Below the pieces are notes generated by a model. It was not told the origin of the DNA and made no database searches. It saw only the letters and a list, made by a program, of their open reading frames with translations. 64,000 nucleotides of DNA from Candidatus Aminicenantota bacterium (GTDB lineage: Bacteria; Acidobacteriota; Aminicenantia; JAMOAD01). The translations under genes and the position numbers were made by a program. The DNA is taken from NCBI GenBank assembly GCA_027061995.1, contig JAMOUT010000057.1, positions 1 to 64,000 on the forward strand, written 5' to 3'. Positions 35,679 to 45,478 of this stretch are shown one piece after another; position 1 is the stretch's first letter; each line of letters begins with the position of its first letter.

Positions 35679-36437
35679 TTATCCGACCTTTTGTTTTCTT
35701 ATTTCCGTTAATATATCTTCCATGATTTCAGAGGCTTTTCCTTGTAAAAATAGATCTGTTATTGAATCAGTATATTTTGATTTTTCTATATTAATCTCTA
35801 TGATTTTCGCTCCATTATTTTTTGCAATAAAAGGTATTTGGGAAGCGGGCATTATCTCCCCTGTTGTTCCTATTATAAGATAGAGATCCGCTTTTTCCGA
35901 TTCTTTGATTGATCTATCATAAACCTCCGGTTTTATCGGCTCGGAGAAAAAAATAAAATCGGGTTTTAAAACTCCTTTACATCTGTCGCATCGCGGAGGG
36001 AGGGGATTTAAAAGTTCCTCTTTGAAATTAAATATTTTACCGCACTTAGAGCATACCAGGGTTCTTGAATTGCCGTGAAACTCGATTACTGTTTTATTTC
36101 CCCCTTTTTGATGAAGATTGTCTATGTTTTGGGTTATTATTGATTTAAGGTATCCTTCGGATTCAAGGCGTGCAAGCGCATAATGAGCGGGATTCGGATT
36201 ACTCTTCCCGAAAAAATCATAAAAAATCTCTTTTATTTTCAACCATGATTCTTTCGGATTATTGTGAAAATAGAAAAGATCCAAAAATATAGGGTTATAC
36301 TTTGACCATAAACCATTCTCTCCTCTGAAAGGGGGGATTCCGCTTTCAACCGATATTCCCGCACCTGTAAAAGTGACAAAGTATTCACTTGTTTTTATCC
36401 ATTCTGCCGCTTTTACAATATTATTATTCATTTTCAT
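35679..36437 (-). CDS. cobB: Sir2-family NAD-dependent protein deacylase
   Basis: A 252-residue sirtuin. NAD-binding motifs are present (FTGAGISVESGIPPFRG near residues 22-38 and TQNIDNLHQKGG), with the catalytic His in IEFHGNSR, and the structural zinc site is complete: CSKCG and, about 18 residues later, CDRCKG. It removes acetyl or longer acyl groups from protein lysines. The reading frame overlaps the preceding membrane-protein gene by 14 bases, so the two are co-transcribed. It converges with pbpC with only 4 bases between the stop codons. Confidence 0.96.
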   Translation of the reverse strand: MKMNNNIVKAAEWIKTSEYFVTFTGAGISVESGIPPFRGENGLWSKYNPIFLDLFYFHNNPKESWLKIKEIFYDFFGKSNPNPAHYALARLESEGYLKSIITQNIDNLHQKGGNKTVIEFHGNSRTLVCSKCGKIFNFKEELLNPLPPRCDRCKGVLKPDFIFFSEPIKPEVYDRSIKESEKADLYLIIGTTGEIMPASQIPFIAKNNGAKIIEINIEKSKYTDSITDLFLQGKASEIMEDILTEIRKQKVG

Positions 36438-37527
36438 TAGCCTTGATCGTAAAATAATTTTTCAGTGTATTTATCTCTCTTGAAAAAATTCTTAATTTAT
36501 AGTCGGATGGTTTATAAATATTTTTAAATACTTTCCCTCTTTTAATATATTCCGTATTTGAGAATTTAATTTGTATATACTCCCCCCCGAGAAAACTTTT
36601 ACCTGTTGTGACGGTATAATCATTCGCATTTCTCGGGAAAATTAAAACCGGTTTTTTAAATGAGAACAGATATATGTTTTTATCGGTTATGGCAAAAGCT
36701 CCCGTGGAAATTCTATTATTGAATTGAAATTTCAGTTGATAATCGATTTTCTCCTCTTTAAAAACAGGAAACCCTTCGGAAAAATAGGTGTCATCCGGTA
36801 ATTTTCCCCCGAGACTCATAAGTTTTGAAGTTATGAGAAAAATGATTATCATGATAAACAAAGGGAAAAAAATGATTATTTTTATCGGTTGGCATAAAAG
36901 ATAGAATGATTGACTGCAAGATGCTGCAAGCTCTTTTGAAAATCGGCTGATTGTAAGTTTCTTTTTAATATTTTTATCAATACTTTTAATTGAGATAAGA
37001 ATCTTATCAAATAATTTTTTATAATTATCGAGTGAATTTCTTGTGGAAAAATCAAACCAATACAATCTGTTTCTTATAGTGAAAAAATATGTATAAACCA
37101 CTCTTTTCCCCGATTTTTTAATAACATATGCCCCGTTATCAAATATGGGAATCACTTTGAAAAACATATTCTTTTTCGGAAAATAATATTTTCTTCCCGA
37201 TTCGGGAAACTCTCCGAGCCTGAAATATTTGACGGATAATTTTTTGAAATCAGGATTATTCCCTTTTGCAAAGGAGAGTCTGAAAACTCCTATCCCTCGC
37301 CAAATATATTTTTTAATAAACCATCCATTGTTCACATATATTTTAGGATAAATTTTCGGATTGTGTAACAGGGGAAGATTATAACTGATATCATATTCCA
37401 TGATTCTTTTTGTTTGATAATTTGATATTGCTTTTTTTTGTAAATTATCGATAATTTTCATTATACCTATGCTGAATAATCCGGTAATGATGATAATAAT
37501 GATAAACAGTTTATTTTGGTATCTCAT
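36424..37527 (-). CDS. Membrane protein of unknown function
   Basis: A 367-residue protein that I do not recognise. It has a membrane segment near residues 8-26 and a second one near 215-235, with a basic region between that may lie in the periplasm. After the second segment is a soluble beta-rich part of about 130 residues (for example FNNRISTGAFAITDKNIYLF, then SFLGGEYIQIKFSN), resembling a small PH-like or bPH-type domain. It leads a two-gene operon with the sirtuin, overlapping it by 14 bases, and has a promoter whose -10 box ends 5 bases before the ATG. A link between the two proteins is possible but unproven. Confidence 0.6.
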   Translation of the reverse strand: MRYQNKLFIIIIIITGLFSIGIMKIIDNLQKKAISNYQTKRIMEYDISYNLPLLHNPKIYPKIYVNNGWFIKKYIWRGIGVFRLSFAKGNNPDFKKLSVKYFRLGEFPESGRKYYFPKKNMFFKVIPIFDNGAYVIKKSGKRVVYTYFFTIRNRLYWFDFSTRNSLDNYKKLFDKILISIKSIDKNIKKKLTISRFSKELAASCSQSFYLLCQPIKIIIFFPLFIMIIIFLITSKLMSLGGKLPDDTYFSEGFPVFKEEKIDYQLKFQFNNRISTGAFAITDKNIYLFSFKKPVLIFPRNANDYTVTTGKSFLGGEYIQIKFSNTEYIKRGKVFKNIYKPSDYKLRIFSREINTLKNYFTIKANENE

Positions 37528-37532
37528 ATTTT

Positions 37533-37561
37533 ATTATATGGTAGTATGCTCATAATTGCAA
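37533..37561 (-). promoter_or_regulatory. Promoter of the unknown/sirtuin operon, leaderless geometry
   Basis: On the minus strand TTGCAA (37561-37556), a 17-base spacer and consensus TATAAT (37538-37533). Only 5 bases separate it from the ATG at 37527. Confidence 0.65.
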
Positions 37562-37765
37562 TAATCGTTTTTAGCCCTAAGTAAGCGAATAAAAAAGAAT
37601 GGATGGCCATTGTCTTTTTACCGAAGATAATAATATGAACAGTAAAGATAATAAATGGATTTTCAATTTGTTAGCCCAAAGTATAAAGCCTCCGAGCTTT
37701 TTTTTATCTCGTATAAATAGCGTATAAGGATTAGTAATCGAATTATTTTTAATCGTTTTTCAATC

Positions 37766-38356
37766 TTACTTTTCATTCTTTATTTTTTCAATATCTATAG
37801 AGAATATTATACAAACACACTTCATCGGTTTTTCAAATGGTCCGTAAATTCCGTATGCAGAAACATTTATCTTTCTTTTGCTATCTATTTTTTTTTCAAA
37901 ATAGAAATAAGGTGATTTTGTCATTCTCTTATCATTCGAATAATATGTCCATTTTCCGAACATATCAACCAACATCCTTATCGGAATAGAATAATCAAGA
38001 TATTTTGCTCGGTAATATAAATTAGTTAATCTTATCATTTTCGTCTTCTCGTTCGCTTTAGTCATATATGCCACATACATAGAATAATTATCCGTGGTAA
38101 TATATATATATATATATTCTTTATAATAGCTCTCATCAATTTTTACACCTTCTCCCAATACCTTCAATAAAACCTCTTTATTCAATGAGTGATTAATGAA
38201 TAATTCTATTATTTTTATAAATTTCTTCAAATCTTCTTCATACTTTCTCTTTCCCTTGGATTTTTCCTTAGCATAAAAAAGTGATAAGGAAAAACCGAAA
38301 ATAAGAATAATTACAATGATATTCCTTACATAAAATTTATTTACTCTAAACTTTAT
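37766..38356 (-). CDS. Exported protein of unknown function with an apparent ATA start
   Basis: A protein of about 196 residues that I do not recognise. A conventional start finder would choose TTG 38230, giving 154 residues. The same open frame continues 42 codons upstream and there encodes a textbook signal peptide: basic KFRVNKFYVR, then hydrophobic IIVIILIFGFSLSLFYA, then a charged mature N-terminus. No ATG, GTG or TTG lies ahead of it. ATA at 38356 does, with AGGAAG exactly 6 bases upstream and an in-frame TGA two codons before. So either ATA starts translation or an ATG was lost by one base change. The gene lies 68 bases downstream of the VIT/VWA gene on the same strand. The mature domain is beta-rich with many Tyr. 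Confidence 0.55.
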   Translation of the reverse strand: MKFRVNKFYVRNIIVIILIFGFSLSLFYAKEKSKGKRKYEEDLKKFIKIIELFINHSLNKEVLLKVLGEGVKIDESYYKEYIYIYITTDNYSMYVAYMTKANEKTKMIRLTNLYYRAKYLDYSIPIRMLVDMFGKWTYYSNDKRMTKSPYFYFEKKIDSKRKINVSAYGIYGPFEKPMKCVCIIFSIDIEKIKNEK

Positions 38357-38423
38357 ATCTCACTTCCTCTCTTTGCTCCGTGCTCTTTTAATAGTTTGAT
38401 AATTTTTTTAATTTTTCTTCGTC

Positions 38424-41400
38424 CTAAAACCACACCTTACCTACATTTATAACTTGTTTTCTATTTTTTAATCTCAAAATTATCACCTTTTCTTTTTCAT
38501 TTTTTCTTCCGTAATTTGTGAATATCGAGACCTTTAAGGTAACAGGTCCCAACATTCTTGCGGAATTATTTCCGTAATAATTAGCTTTTATCACATATTT
38601 TCCTTTGAGTGCTTTTTTAATCATGTATTCTTCGGGACCATAACCATTTGTGAAATCCTTCGACATTCTTCCTCCTGCTTTTGAAAGCTCGTGTCCATAG
38701 TAAACCTTTTCTCCGTAAGGCTCAATCACCCACAGATCAATATCTACATCATTCGTATCCCATGTGAGAACAATCCTCAAATCAACATCAAGCATCTTTA
38801 TAAGCCTTTTATCAACAGACGGTAGCTTTTTAACCCCTTTTTCCTTTGCAATTCTAATGAAATCATTCATCTCCATTAAGGCAATCAGCTCAATTCCATC
38901 GAATCTTCGCCATCTTTTTCTGATAACATCGTATAAGAGTGAAACCGATTCATAATATTTTCCGAGTTTTGCTTTTACAAGGGCAAGATCCCTGTAAGAT
39001 TGAGGTTCATCATCTCGCATCTTCAAAACCTTCTTGAGAATCTTCTCGCTTAACCGGTATCTTTTATACTCTTCAAGTCTGTAAGCATAGATCCTTAAAA
39101 GATGCGGTTCATCTTTTGACAATTCAAGAAGATTCGAGAGAATTTTCAGTCCGAGTCTTTTTCTTCCTATCTTCACAAAGTAATCCGCACAATCCATGTA
39201 ATATGCGGGAGAATTAAAATAATCTTTTCTCAGTTTCAAATATTTTTCATACCTGTTTTTTGAGCTTTTAATTTTCTCAATATACTCCGCCTCGGGATCA
39301 AACCTTTTTAGCTTAATCTTGGATACTTTTTCCGAGATAAATTTTCTTCCCGAGAACACTTTCCTATTCTTCGCCCTTATTGCTTTTCTTGCCGGTGGCG
39401 GGCTATTATATCTGTTTTCAGTTACCACACCGCCCAAAGTGCCGCCTGCAACTCCTGCTTCAACACCACTTTCAACAGTTATTTCCTCATGTAGTGCACC
39501 CATTCTCATTGTAAGATTAATCTCCGTATTCCTACTCCTCGAGCAAACGGTTTTTTGTGTTGTTTTAAACCCTTCAAGCTCGGCTTTTATTTCATAACAT
39601 CCGCTTTCTATATTATCAAATCTGAAAAATCCCTGTTCATCGGATATTTTCCGCCCATGTCTCCTTCCGCCTATCTTTTTCAATATAATAATGACACCCG
39701 GAAGTGGATTATTGTCTTCTGTCCGAACAAATCCGTAAACAATATTGTTCCCCCTTACATTTAACCTTTCTCTCCCCTCTTCAACACTATAACTTTGAGG
39801 TTTTTTTATCTTTTTCGGTTTGTAATTAAAATCAGTTTCCCACCATTTCACTTTTTTTCTCCATTCTCTGAGAACCTCTTCAATCTTTTTATCTTCATCA
39901 TATCTCTTTTTCCTCTTTCTCTCTCTTATGATACGAATGTATCTTTTGTAAATCACAGGGAATGTTTTTGGCGGAACAATCTCGTATTCAAGGTATTGTT
40001 CCAAAGAATCAAGCACGAGCATTGATGTAAAAGGAGTCATCAAACCGTATTTCATCCCTGTTTTCTCGATAAGCTCTCTGTTTTTATTCTTAAACACGAG
40101 AAACTCCCCGAGTTTATTCTGTGCCCAGAATGTTTTTAAAACTTTTCCTCTGTTTTTCCCCTCTTTTTTAATTAATAGTTTCACCTTTTTAACCACTTTT
40201 TTGTCATAACCGAAGTTTAATTCAAGCATTGCCTTGTCCGTAAGCAATCTTCCCGTAATAAGCACCGGGTTTTTAACGGGAAATGGTAAAATAGGATAAA
40301 TCTCCGAAACTTTTCCCATTATGGTTTTAATTGATAAAAGAGATAAAACCGGTTTCCCCATTTTCCTTAAAATCTTTTTTGTTTTCTCAAAAGACAAATC
40401 AAAAAACTCTCCCCCGTTTTTCTTTGCAAGATAATTCAAAACAGAATAATCGTTTGATCTGTTATTACTGAAAATGTAAAGGGGAGCTGAAAATCTTCGG
40501 GGAAGATTCTCATCATAGTTTGTGATACCATCGGTAAATAATAAGAATACATCGCTTTTTATTATCCTTATACCATCCAAACATTTTAAGGAAGTGGCTC
40601 CGTCATATTTGATGTTTTTTATGTAAGTTATAAGCTTTTTAATATTTTCAATTCCCCCTCCGAAAAACTTTTTTGTTTCAATGTTTTTATTAAACACTAT
40701 CAATCGAATTCTTCTGATTGTATTTACATTATTCAATAGAAATTCATTTAAAAAGCTTATTCTAACGGTAGCTTCCGAATTATCCATTGATAGTGAAGAA
40801 TCCCATAGAATTGTGATGTCCCTGAAAATTCTTTTTCTTCTCTCCGGGTTTTTCCCCGAATAAACGGAAGAAAGAAAATAATATCTTCCGTTTTTATCAT
40901 GTTCTGATAGTGAAATGGTTTTTCTATTGTAAGGAATTGATATATTTATATCTTTCGGAGGGATGTAATTATTTTTTTTAAACTCCTTAAAGAATCCCCA
41001 TTCCGAAAAATTTATCTCATTAATACTGTTTAACTCTTTTTCGGCTGTTTTGAAATTTTTGTATTTTTGAATTTTAAGTTCGAATCTACCGACTTTTTGT
41101 CTTATAGCAAGGGGTATCTTTAGAATCAAAGAATTCCCCGAAAGATTAAGTTTACTTATATATTTTAACCTTATTCTCCTTGTTCCTTTGGGGCTGAAAG
41201 GAAATATCCTTGTTTTGAAATTATTGCCTGAGACAAGTTCAGCAAGCCCGGGATCAATTCCTTTTCTTACGATTTCCTCGAAAACAATCCTTGCTTTTTT
41301 CTTTTTTACGATTACACCGTCAACCATAACCCCTTTAATATCAAGTGCATAATTACTTAAAAAAGCTCCTTCGGGAAGCGGTAAAACAAGCTCCCCCTCA

Positions 41401-41597
41401 AGTGTTCTGTCGTAAGGGTTAAAAATGGTTGCACTAATTTCAGTCTCCGCAATCATGCCGTAAATCGTGGTTTTTATTTTTAATAGCTTGATCTTGGATT
41501 CTTTCTTACTGTTTCTTTCAAATCTAACACTAAAACCCTGAGAAAATAAACCGATTGATAACATAAAAAATAAAATAATAGTTAATAATTTTTTCAT
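38424..41597 (-). CDS. VIT/VWA-domain protein with regulatory-like and DUF2135 domains
   Basis: A 1057-residue exported protein. A signal peptide occupies residues 1-20. The VIT domain (about 20-150; GELVLPLPEGAFLSNYAL, GLAELVSGNNFKTRIFP) and the von Willebrand A domain (about 265-380; MIDAS DSSLSM, GATS, FTDG) are followed by a carboxypeptidase-regulatory-like domain (about 640-720; PLPGVIIILKK, GFFRFDNIESG), a TPR-like stretch and a C-terminal DUF2135/YfaP-like domain (about 940-1057; LTWDTNDVDIDLWVIEPYGE). This architecture is known from Acidobacteriota-like diderms, with unknown function. The start 41597 is chosen because GGAGGGG lies just upstream and it begins the signal peptide; the frame is open to 41645 but without a binding site. 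A perfect promoter lies about 95 bases upstream. Confidence 0.9.
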   Translation of the reverse strand: MKKLLTIILFFMLSIGLFSQGFSVRFERNSKKESKIKLLKIKTTIYGMIAETEISATIFNPYDRTLEGELVLPLPEGAFLSNYALDIKGVMVDGVIVKKKKARIVFEEIVRKGIDPGLAELVSGNNFKTRIFPFSPKGTRRIRLKYISKLNLSGNSLILKIPLAIRQKVGRFELKIQKYKNFKTAEKELNSINEINFSEWGFFKEFKKNNYIPPKDINISIPYNRKTISLSEHDKNGRYYFLSSVYSGKNPERRKRIFRDITILWDSSLSMDNSEATVRISFLNEFLLNNVNTIRRIRLIVFNKNIETKKFFGGGIENIKKLITYIKNIKYDGATSLKCLDGIRIIKSDVFLLFTDGITNYDENLPRRFSAPLYIFSNNRSNDYSVLNYLAKKNGGEFFDLSFEKTKKILRKMGKPVLSLLSIKTIMGKVSEIYPILPFPVKNPVLITGRLLTDKAMLELNFGYDKKVVKKVKLLIKKEGKNRGKVLKTFWAQNKLGEFLVFKNKNRELIEKTGMKYGLMTPFTSMLVLDSLEQYLEYEIVPPKTFPVIYKRYIRIIRERKRKKRYDEDKKIEEVLREWRKKVKWWETDFNYKPKKIKKPQSYSVEEGRERLNVRGNNIVYGFVRTEDNNPLPGVIIILKKIGGRRHGRKISDEQGFFRFDNIESGCYEIKAELEGFKTTQKTVCSRSRNTEINLTMRMGALHEEITVESGVEAGVAGGTLGGVVTENRYNSPPPARKAIRAKNRKVFSGRKFISEKVSKIKLKRFDPEAEYIEKIKSSKNRYEKYLKLRKDYFNSPAYYMDCADYFVKIGRKRLGLKILSNLLELSKDEPHLLRIYAYRLEEYKRYRLSEKILKKVLKMRDDEPQSYRDLALVKAKLGKYYESVSLLYDVIRKRWRRFDGIELIALMEMNDFIRIAKEKGVKKLPSVDKRLIKMLDVDLRIVLTWDTNDVDIDLWVIEPYGEKVYYGHELSKAGGRMSKDFTNGYGPEEYMIKKALKGKYVIKANYYGNNSARMLGPVTLKVSIFTNYGRKNEKEKVIILRLKNRKQVINVGKVWF

Positions 41598-41696
41598 TGC
41601 CCCTCCGTTTTTTTTAAGCAGAGTAGCTCCAACCCAAGCAATCATTCCAGCTTTTAACTCCGCAAATTATCTTGTTTTTTCCCATCCTTAAAAATT

Positions 41697-41725
41697 ATTA
41701 TAAAATAAACGGATTATATTGTCAA
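41697..41725 (-). promoter_or_regulatory. Consensus promoter of the VIT/VWA gene
   Basis: On the minus strand TTGACA (41725-41720), a 17-base spacer and TATAAT (41702-41697), both perfect. The leader is about 93 bases before the chosen start, with an AGCTT-type inverted pair (AGCTGG/GGAGCT) inside it. Confidence 0.8.
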
Positions 41726-41789
41726 ACAAAATCCATAATTTTGAAAAATTAATTGCTCTTCCTCGAACTAATTTATAAAGTCCGTTTGA

Positions 41790-41930
41790 AAAGCTTACCC
41801 CCAAAAATCCCGAGCTGTTCCGGCATTAAGCATCGCATGGTTTTGAAAGAGTTTCGAGGCTTGGAAGCTCGGAGGATGCGAGAGAGCTTTGAACCTTTGA
41901 TGCTTTTGGTTCTTAAATTCCTTATTCGAT
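41790..41930. repeat. AGCTT-rich intergenic repeat patch (between VIT/VWA gene and murJ-murG)
   Basis: A locally GC-richer stretch with AAGCTT, GAGCT, GGAAGCTCGG, GAGAGCTT and GCATTAAGCATCGCATG units in the 350-base divergent gap. A 70-codon plus-strand frame spans it but has no ribosome binding site and repeat-like content. The rest of the gap holds the two divergent promoters. Confidence 0.45.
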
Positions 41931-41954
41931 TTCTATCGGAAGCGAACAGTATTC

Positions 41955-41983
41955 TTGAAAAATAGATATTTTAATGATAATAT
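41955..41983 (+). promoter_or_regulatory. Promoter of the murJ-murG/mraY operon
   Basis: TTGAAA (41955-41960), a 17-base spacer and TAATAT (41978-41983). The ATG at 41996 begins 12 bases after the -10 box and no Shine-Dalgarno site is visible, so the leader is about 5 bases. Confidence 0.55.
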
Positions 41984-41995
41984 CTTGTTTAAGAA

Positions 41996-44900
41996 ATGAA
42001 AAACTTAAATCGAAAAATATTTAAAAGCTCTGTTCTTATATCAATCGGAACGCTATTAACAAGATTATTCGGTTTTGTCCGGGAGATTCTTGCAGCCGCT
42101 TATTTCGGGGGCGGTAAAACATATGATGCTTTTGTTGTGGCTTTTCAGGTGCCGAATCTATTCAGAAGGGTGTTAGGAGAGGAGATGATTGAAAGGGCTT
42201 TTCTCCCCCCTTTTAAGAGGATGCTTGCTGAAAACAGAGTGGGGAAAGCCAGAAAATTTTTGTTAAAAACAGCAATGATAGTATCAATTTCATCTTTTGT
42301 ATTAACCTTGTTGATGTATCCGTTTATATCATCAATAATAAAAATTCTTGCCCCCGGACTTTCACCCGAATCATTTGCTACAAGTGTCGCTCTTGCGAAA
42401 ATATTGCTACCTTTTCTTATCCTTATATCAATCTCATCTTTCGCCGGCGCGATTCTCTATTTTTCGGGTAAAAGTATATTATACAGCACAGCTCCGGGTA
42501 TTATGAATATTATTGTTATCATCTTTATTATATTATATCATTCTAAGTTGGGGGTTAAATCAATAGCGATTGCTTATCTTCTCGGTGCAGCGGGTTTTAT
42601 CTTTTATCAGCTTCCGGCTCTTATTAGAATTTTAAAAAACCTAAAAGGGAGTTCTGAAAAAAATAAAACAAAAGAGGTGAAAAAATCTGTTGTGGAAGCG
42701 GGGAAAATCCTGTTTTCATCGGCTATTTCAAAAGGGGTGCAGATAGTTGATACGATTGTCGCTTCTCTTGTAGGCTCGGGTGCCATATCATCGCTGTGGT
42801 ATAGTTTCAGATTGATTCAGCTTCCCTATTCGATTCTTTCTCTTTCAACATCAAGGGGGATTGCCCCGGAACTCTCCAAATTGAGGGGTAAAAAAGATAA
42901 GAAAAAATTCGGTCAAATCATAAATCTCGGGATAGATATAAACCTTATAGTCCTGACACCTATCATCTTGTTTTTCATGATATTTTCAAAAGAGATTATA
43001 ATGTTGTTTTATAAGAGGGGAGCTTTTAATCAGGCAAATGTTATAAATACGGCACTTCCCTTTTTCTATTATTCTCTCGCTCTTTTGCCTATGGGATTTA
43101 TCGGTTTGTTGAACAGGGTGTATTCCGCTCTTGAAGATAATAAAATCCCTCTGATTTCAGCTTTAACAGGGGGAATGATAAATGTGCTTTTTGATTTTAT
43201 GCTTTATAAAACAAGTCTGAAGCAGGGGGGGATTGCACTTGCGACAGCGATTGCTCTTTTTGTTCAGGTAATCATACTTTTTGTTTCTCTCAGGAAATAT
43301 AAAATTAAAATTAAATATATGAAGATTATAGAAACAATGGCAAAAATAATTTTTTCATTTTTCTTTTTTATCCCCTCTCTTATTATTTTTAAACTTCTTT
43401 TAAAAGGTAAAGTAGGGTTTTTTTCTGTTTTAATGATTTTATCAGTTGCATTTATAATCTCTTTCGGAATATATGCTGTTATAATTTATGAATTTTGGAG
43501 AAAAAGATACTCTGTTAAAAAAAGGGTTATATTAACCGGAGGTGGAACAGGGGGGCATGTTTACCCCTCTCTTGCGATTTACAATATTTTGAAAAAAAGA
43601 AATTTTACTTCGGATGTTCTTTATCTCGGAATAAGAGGGAGAGCCGAGGAGATAATAGTTCCTAAACATAAAATTAAAATCGAATATATCAAATCATCCC
43701 CCTTTGCAGGAGGTTCGCTTATAAGTAAGATTAAATCTCTTTTTATTATTATCCATGGTGTTTTAATCTCAATAAGAAAAATACTGAAATTCAGACCTCA
43801 TATTATTATTGCAACCGGTGGTTATGTATCCGCTCCGGTGGTTATGGCGGGTTTTATATTAAAACCTTTCTTGAAATTAAAAATTATTGTTGAAGAGCAA
43901 AACCTTGTCCCCGGAATGCTTAATAAAGCTGCATCTCTTCTATCCGATATTGTCCTTGTAAATTACAGGGAAACATCATATTTTATTTGGAGCAACAAAT
44001 GTATTCATGCGGGATATCCTGTCAGGAAAGAGTATATTGAAGATTATGATAAAAAAAAGATAAGGGGACAGTTGGATATTCCCAAAAGCAAGTTTGTGAT
44101 TCTTGTTACGGGCGGTTCTCTCGGTGCACGAAGTATCAACAGATTAATCGGTGAAAGTTTGAAAGAGTTGTCAGTTTTAGAAAATGTTTTCATTGTTCAT
44201 AGCGTAGGATTGGCTGATAATGGTTGTTACAATGCTTATGAAGATACTAAAATGATTCTCAAACAAAATCTGAAAAAACGGTTTAATGAAGAGGACTTTA
44301 TTGGTTATAATAAAAAAGGGAAAGTTTTTTACAGAGGATACAGATTTTTACATAATATGGTTGATTATCAGAAATCCGCAGATTTAATAATAAGTAGGGG
44401 TGGAGCCGGAGGAATAGCGGAGATAGCGGCTCTTTCAAAACCCTCCGTTATAATTCCCAAGAGAGGACTTCCCGGAGATCATCAGGAACTTAATGCAATC
44501 AATCTCGGGGAACGGGGAGGAGCTGAAATCATTTTTGAAAAACATGATAATAATAAAAATATCGATTATATAGATAAAAAAGAGTTTTTAAAGATTCTCC
44601 AAAGGTTGCTCAAAAGTAAAGATGAACTTAAGGGATTAAAGATGGAAGTTTCAAAATTCTATAAAAAAGATTCCGAAAAAATCATTTATGACTCCATATA
44701 CAGGTGTGTGGAAGGGGAAACACTTGATTTTATAAGCGAGATAATAGAGCCTGAATTTGTTAAATTTCAAAGACAATTCGATAGTCTTATTCTGTATCTT
44801 GATAATTTGGTTAAAGATAAAGGAAAAGATAATCTTTATTATCGTTTTTATAATATTAAGATAGATGATTATATGAATTCAAAAAATTTCCTGATTGTTA

Positions 44901-45478
44901 ATAAAGGGATAAAACTTATAGGTAGTTTGAGGAGGGAAGATCTTTATCCCTGGATTTATAAGAATTTTGATTCTTTTAAAGGATTTTTAAAAAGAAATAG
45001 TCTTGTTGCTTTGAAAAAATCGGAGAAATATTTCCCATTCTTTAAAAAACTTATTAAAAAAGGGCTTTCGGATTCATACTATGAGGTTCGCAGAGAGGCG
45101 ATTAAACTTTATTTGAAATTTTATAAAGAGATTGGCAATGACAGAATTATCATAAAGAAAATAAAACGGATGATATTCTCAAAAACCGAGAGTTTTGAAG
45201 TAAAATCACAAGCTATAGTAGCATCCGTTATATTTTTAAATGAAACCGAGTTTACAGAGTTTAACAAGCGGTTTCTTTATGCAAGAAACATAAGATTGAG
45301 GGAAGCTCTCCTTGAAAGTATTGAGTTCGGACTTAAGAACGGATTTTTAAAAGATAAAAAAAGGGTGAAAACATTCATTAAAAAAATGCTGATAACCACT
45401 TCCGAGTTTAAACCTGAATTTAGAGTCAGGGGTAAGTATATGAGGGTTATCAGGGAGGTTAGCAAACAAGATGATTAA
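41996..45478 (+). CDS. murJ-murG: MurJ-MurG fusion with C-terminal HEAT-like domain
   Basis: One 1160-residue frame. Residues 1 to about 505 are the lipid II flippase MurJ: about 14 membrane helices with the motifs TRLFGFVREILAAAYFG and PNLFRRVLGE holding the conserved arginines. Residues about 508-880 are MurG, the GlcNAc-transferase that converts lipid I to lipid II: GGGTGGHVYP, GGSLGARS, RGGAGGIAEIAALSKP and DHQELNA are all present. Residues about 885-1160 are helical and look like HEAT repeats. At the junction (RKRYSVKKRVILTGGG) there is no stop and no ATG, GTG or TTG close to the MurG start; the nearest Met is inside a MurJ helix about 30 residues earlier. The MurG part would lie in the cytoplasm, directly below the flippase. 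mraY follows with an 8-base overlap. Confidence 0.95.
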   Translation: MKNLNRKIFKSSVLISIGTLLTRLFGFVREILAAAYFGGGKTYDAFVVAFQVPNLFRRVLGEEMIERAFLPPFKRMLAENRVGKARKFLLKTAMIVSISSFVLTLLMYPFISSIIKILAPGLSPESFATSVALAKILLPFLILISISSFAGAILYFSGKSILYSTAPGIMNIIVIIFIILYHSKLGVKSIAIAYLLGAAGFIFYQLPALIRILKNLKGSSEKNKTKEVKKSVVEAGKILFSSAISKGVQIVDTIVASLVGSGAISSLWYSFRLIQLPYSILSLSTSRGIAPELSKLRGKKDKKKFGQIINLGIDINLIVLTPIILFFMIFSKEIIMLFYKRGAFNQANVINTALPFFYYSLALLPMGFIGLLNRVYSALEDNKIPLISALTGGMINVLFDFMLYKTSLKQGGIALATAIALFVQVIILFVSLRKYKIKIKYMKIIETMAKIIFSFFFFIPSLIIFKLLLKGKVGFFSVLMILSVAFIISFGIYAVIIYEFWRKRYSVKKRVILTGGGTGGHVYPSLAIYNILKKRNFTSDVLYLGIRGRAEEIIVPKHKIKIEYIKSSPFAGGSLISKIKSLFIIIHGVLISIRKILKFRPHIIIATGGYVSAPVVMAGFILKPFLKLKIIVEEQNLVPGMLNKAASLLSDIVLVNYRETSYFIWSNKCIHAGYPVRKEYIEDYDKKKIRGQLDIPKSKFVILVTGGSLGARSINRLIGESLKELSVLENVFIVHSVGLADNGCYNAYEDTKMILKQNLKKRFNEEDFIGYNKKGKVFYRGYRFLHNMVDYQKSADLIISRGGAGGIAEIAALSKPSVIIPKRGLPGDHQELNAINLGERGGAEIIFEKHDNNKNIDYIDKKEFLKILQRLLKSKDELKGLKMEVSKFYKKDSEKIIYDSIYRCVEGETLDFISEIIEPEFVKFQRQFDSLILYLDNLVKDKGKDNLYYRFYNIKIDDYMNSKNFLIVNKGIKLIGSLRREDLYPWIYKNFDSFKGFLKRNSLVALKKSEKYFPFFKKLIKKGLSDSYYEVRREAIKLYLKFYKEIGNDRIIIKKIKRMIFSKTESFEVKSQAIVASVIFLNETEFTEFNKRFLYARNIRLREALLESIEFGLKNGFLKDKKRVKTFIKKMLITTSEFKPEFRVRGKYMRVIREVSKQDD

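Noticed and set aside
41614-41685. 23-codon leader peptide frame below the VIT/VWA promoter
   Set aside because: AAGG touches the ATG with no spacing and the product has no attenuator-like run of a single amino acid, so I did not call it.
41753-41965. 70-codon plus-strand frame between the VIT/VWA gene and murJ-murG
   Set aside because: It is composed of repeat-derived sequence, has no binding site, and covers the murJ-murG -35 region.
45471-45478. Overlap of murJ-murG and mraY as a frameshift artefact
   Set aside because: Overlapping start and stop codons are frequent in this window (nuoJKLMN, ABC operon, alr operon) and both proteins end or start normally.
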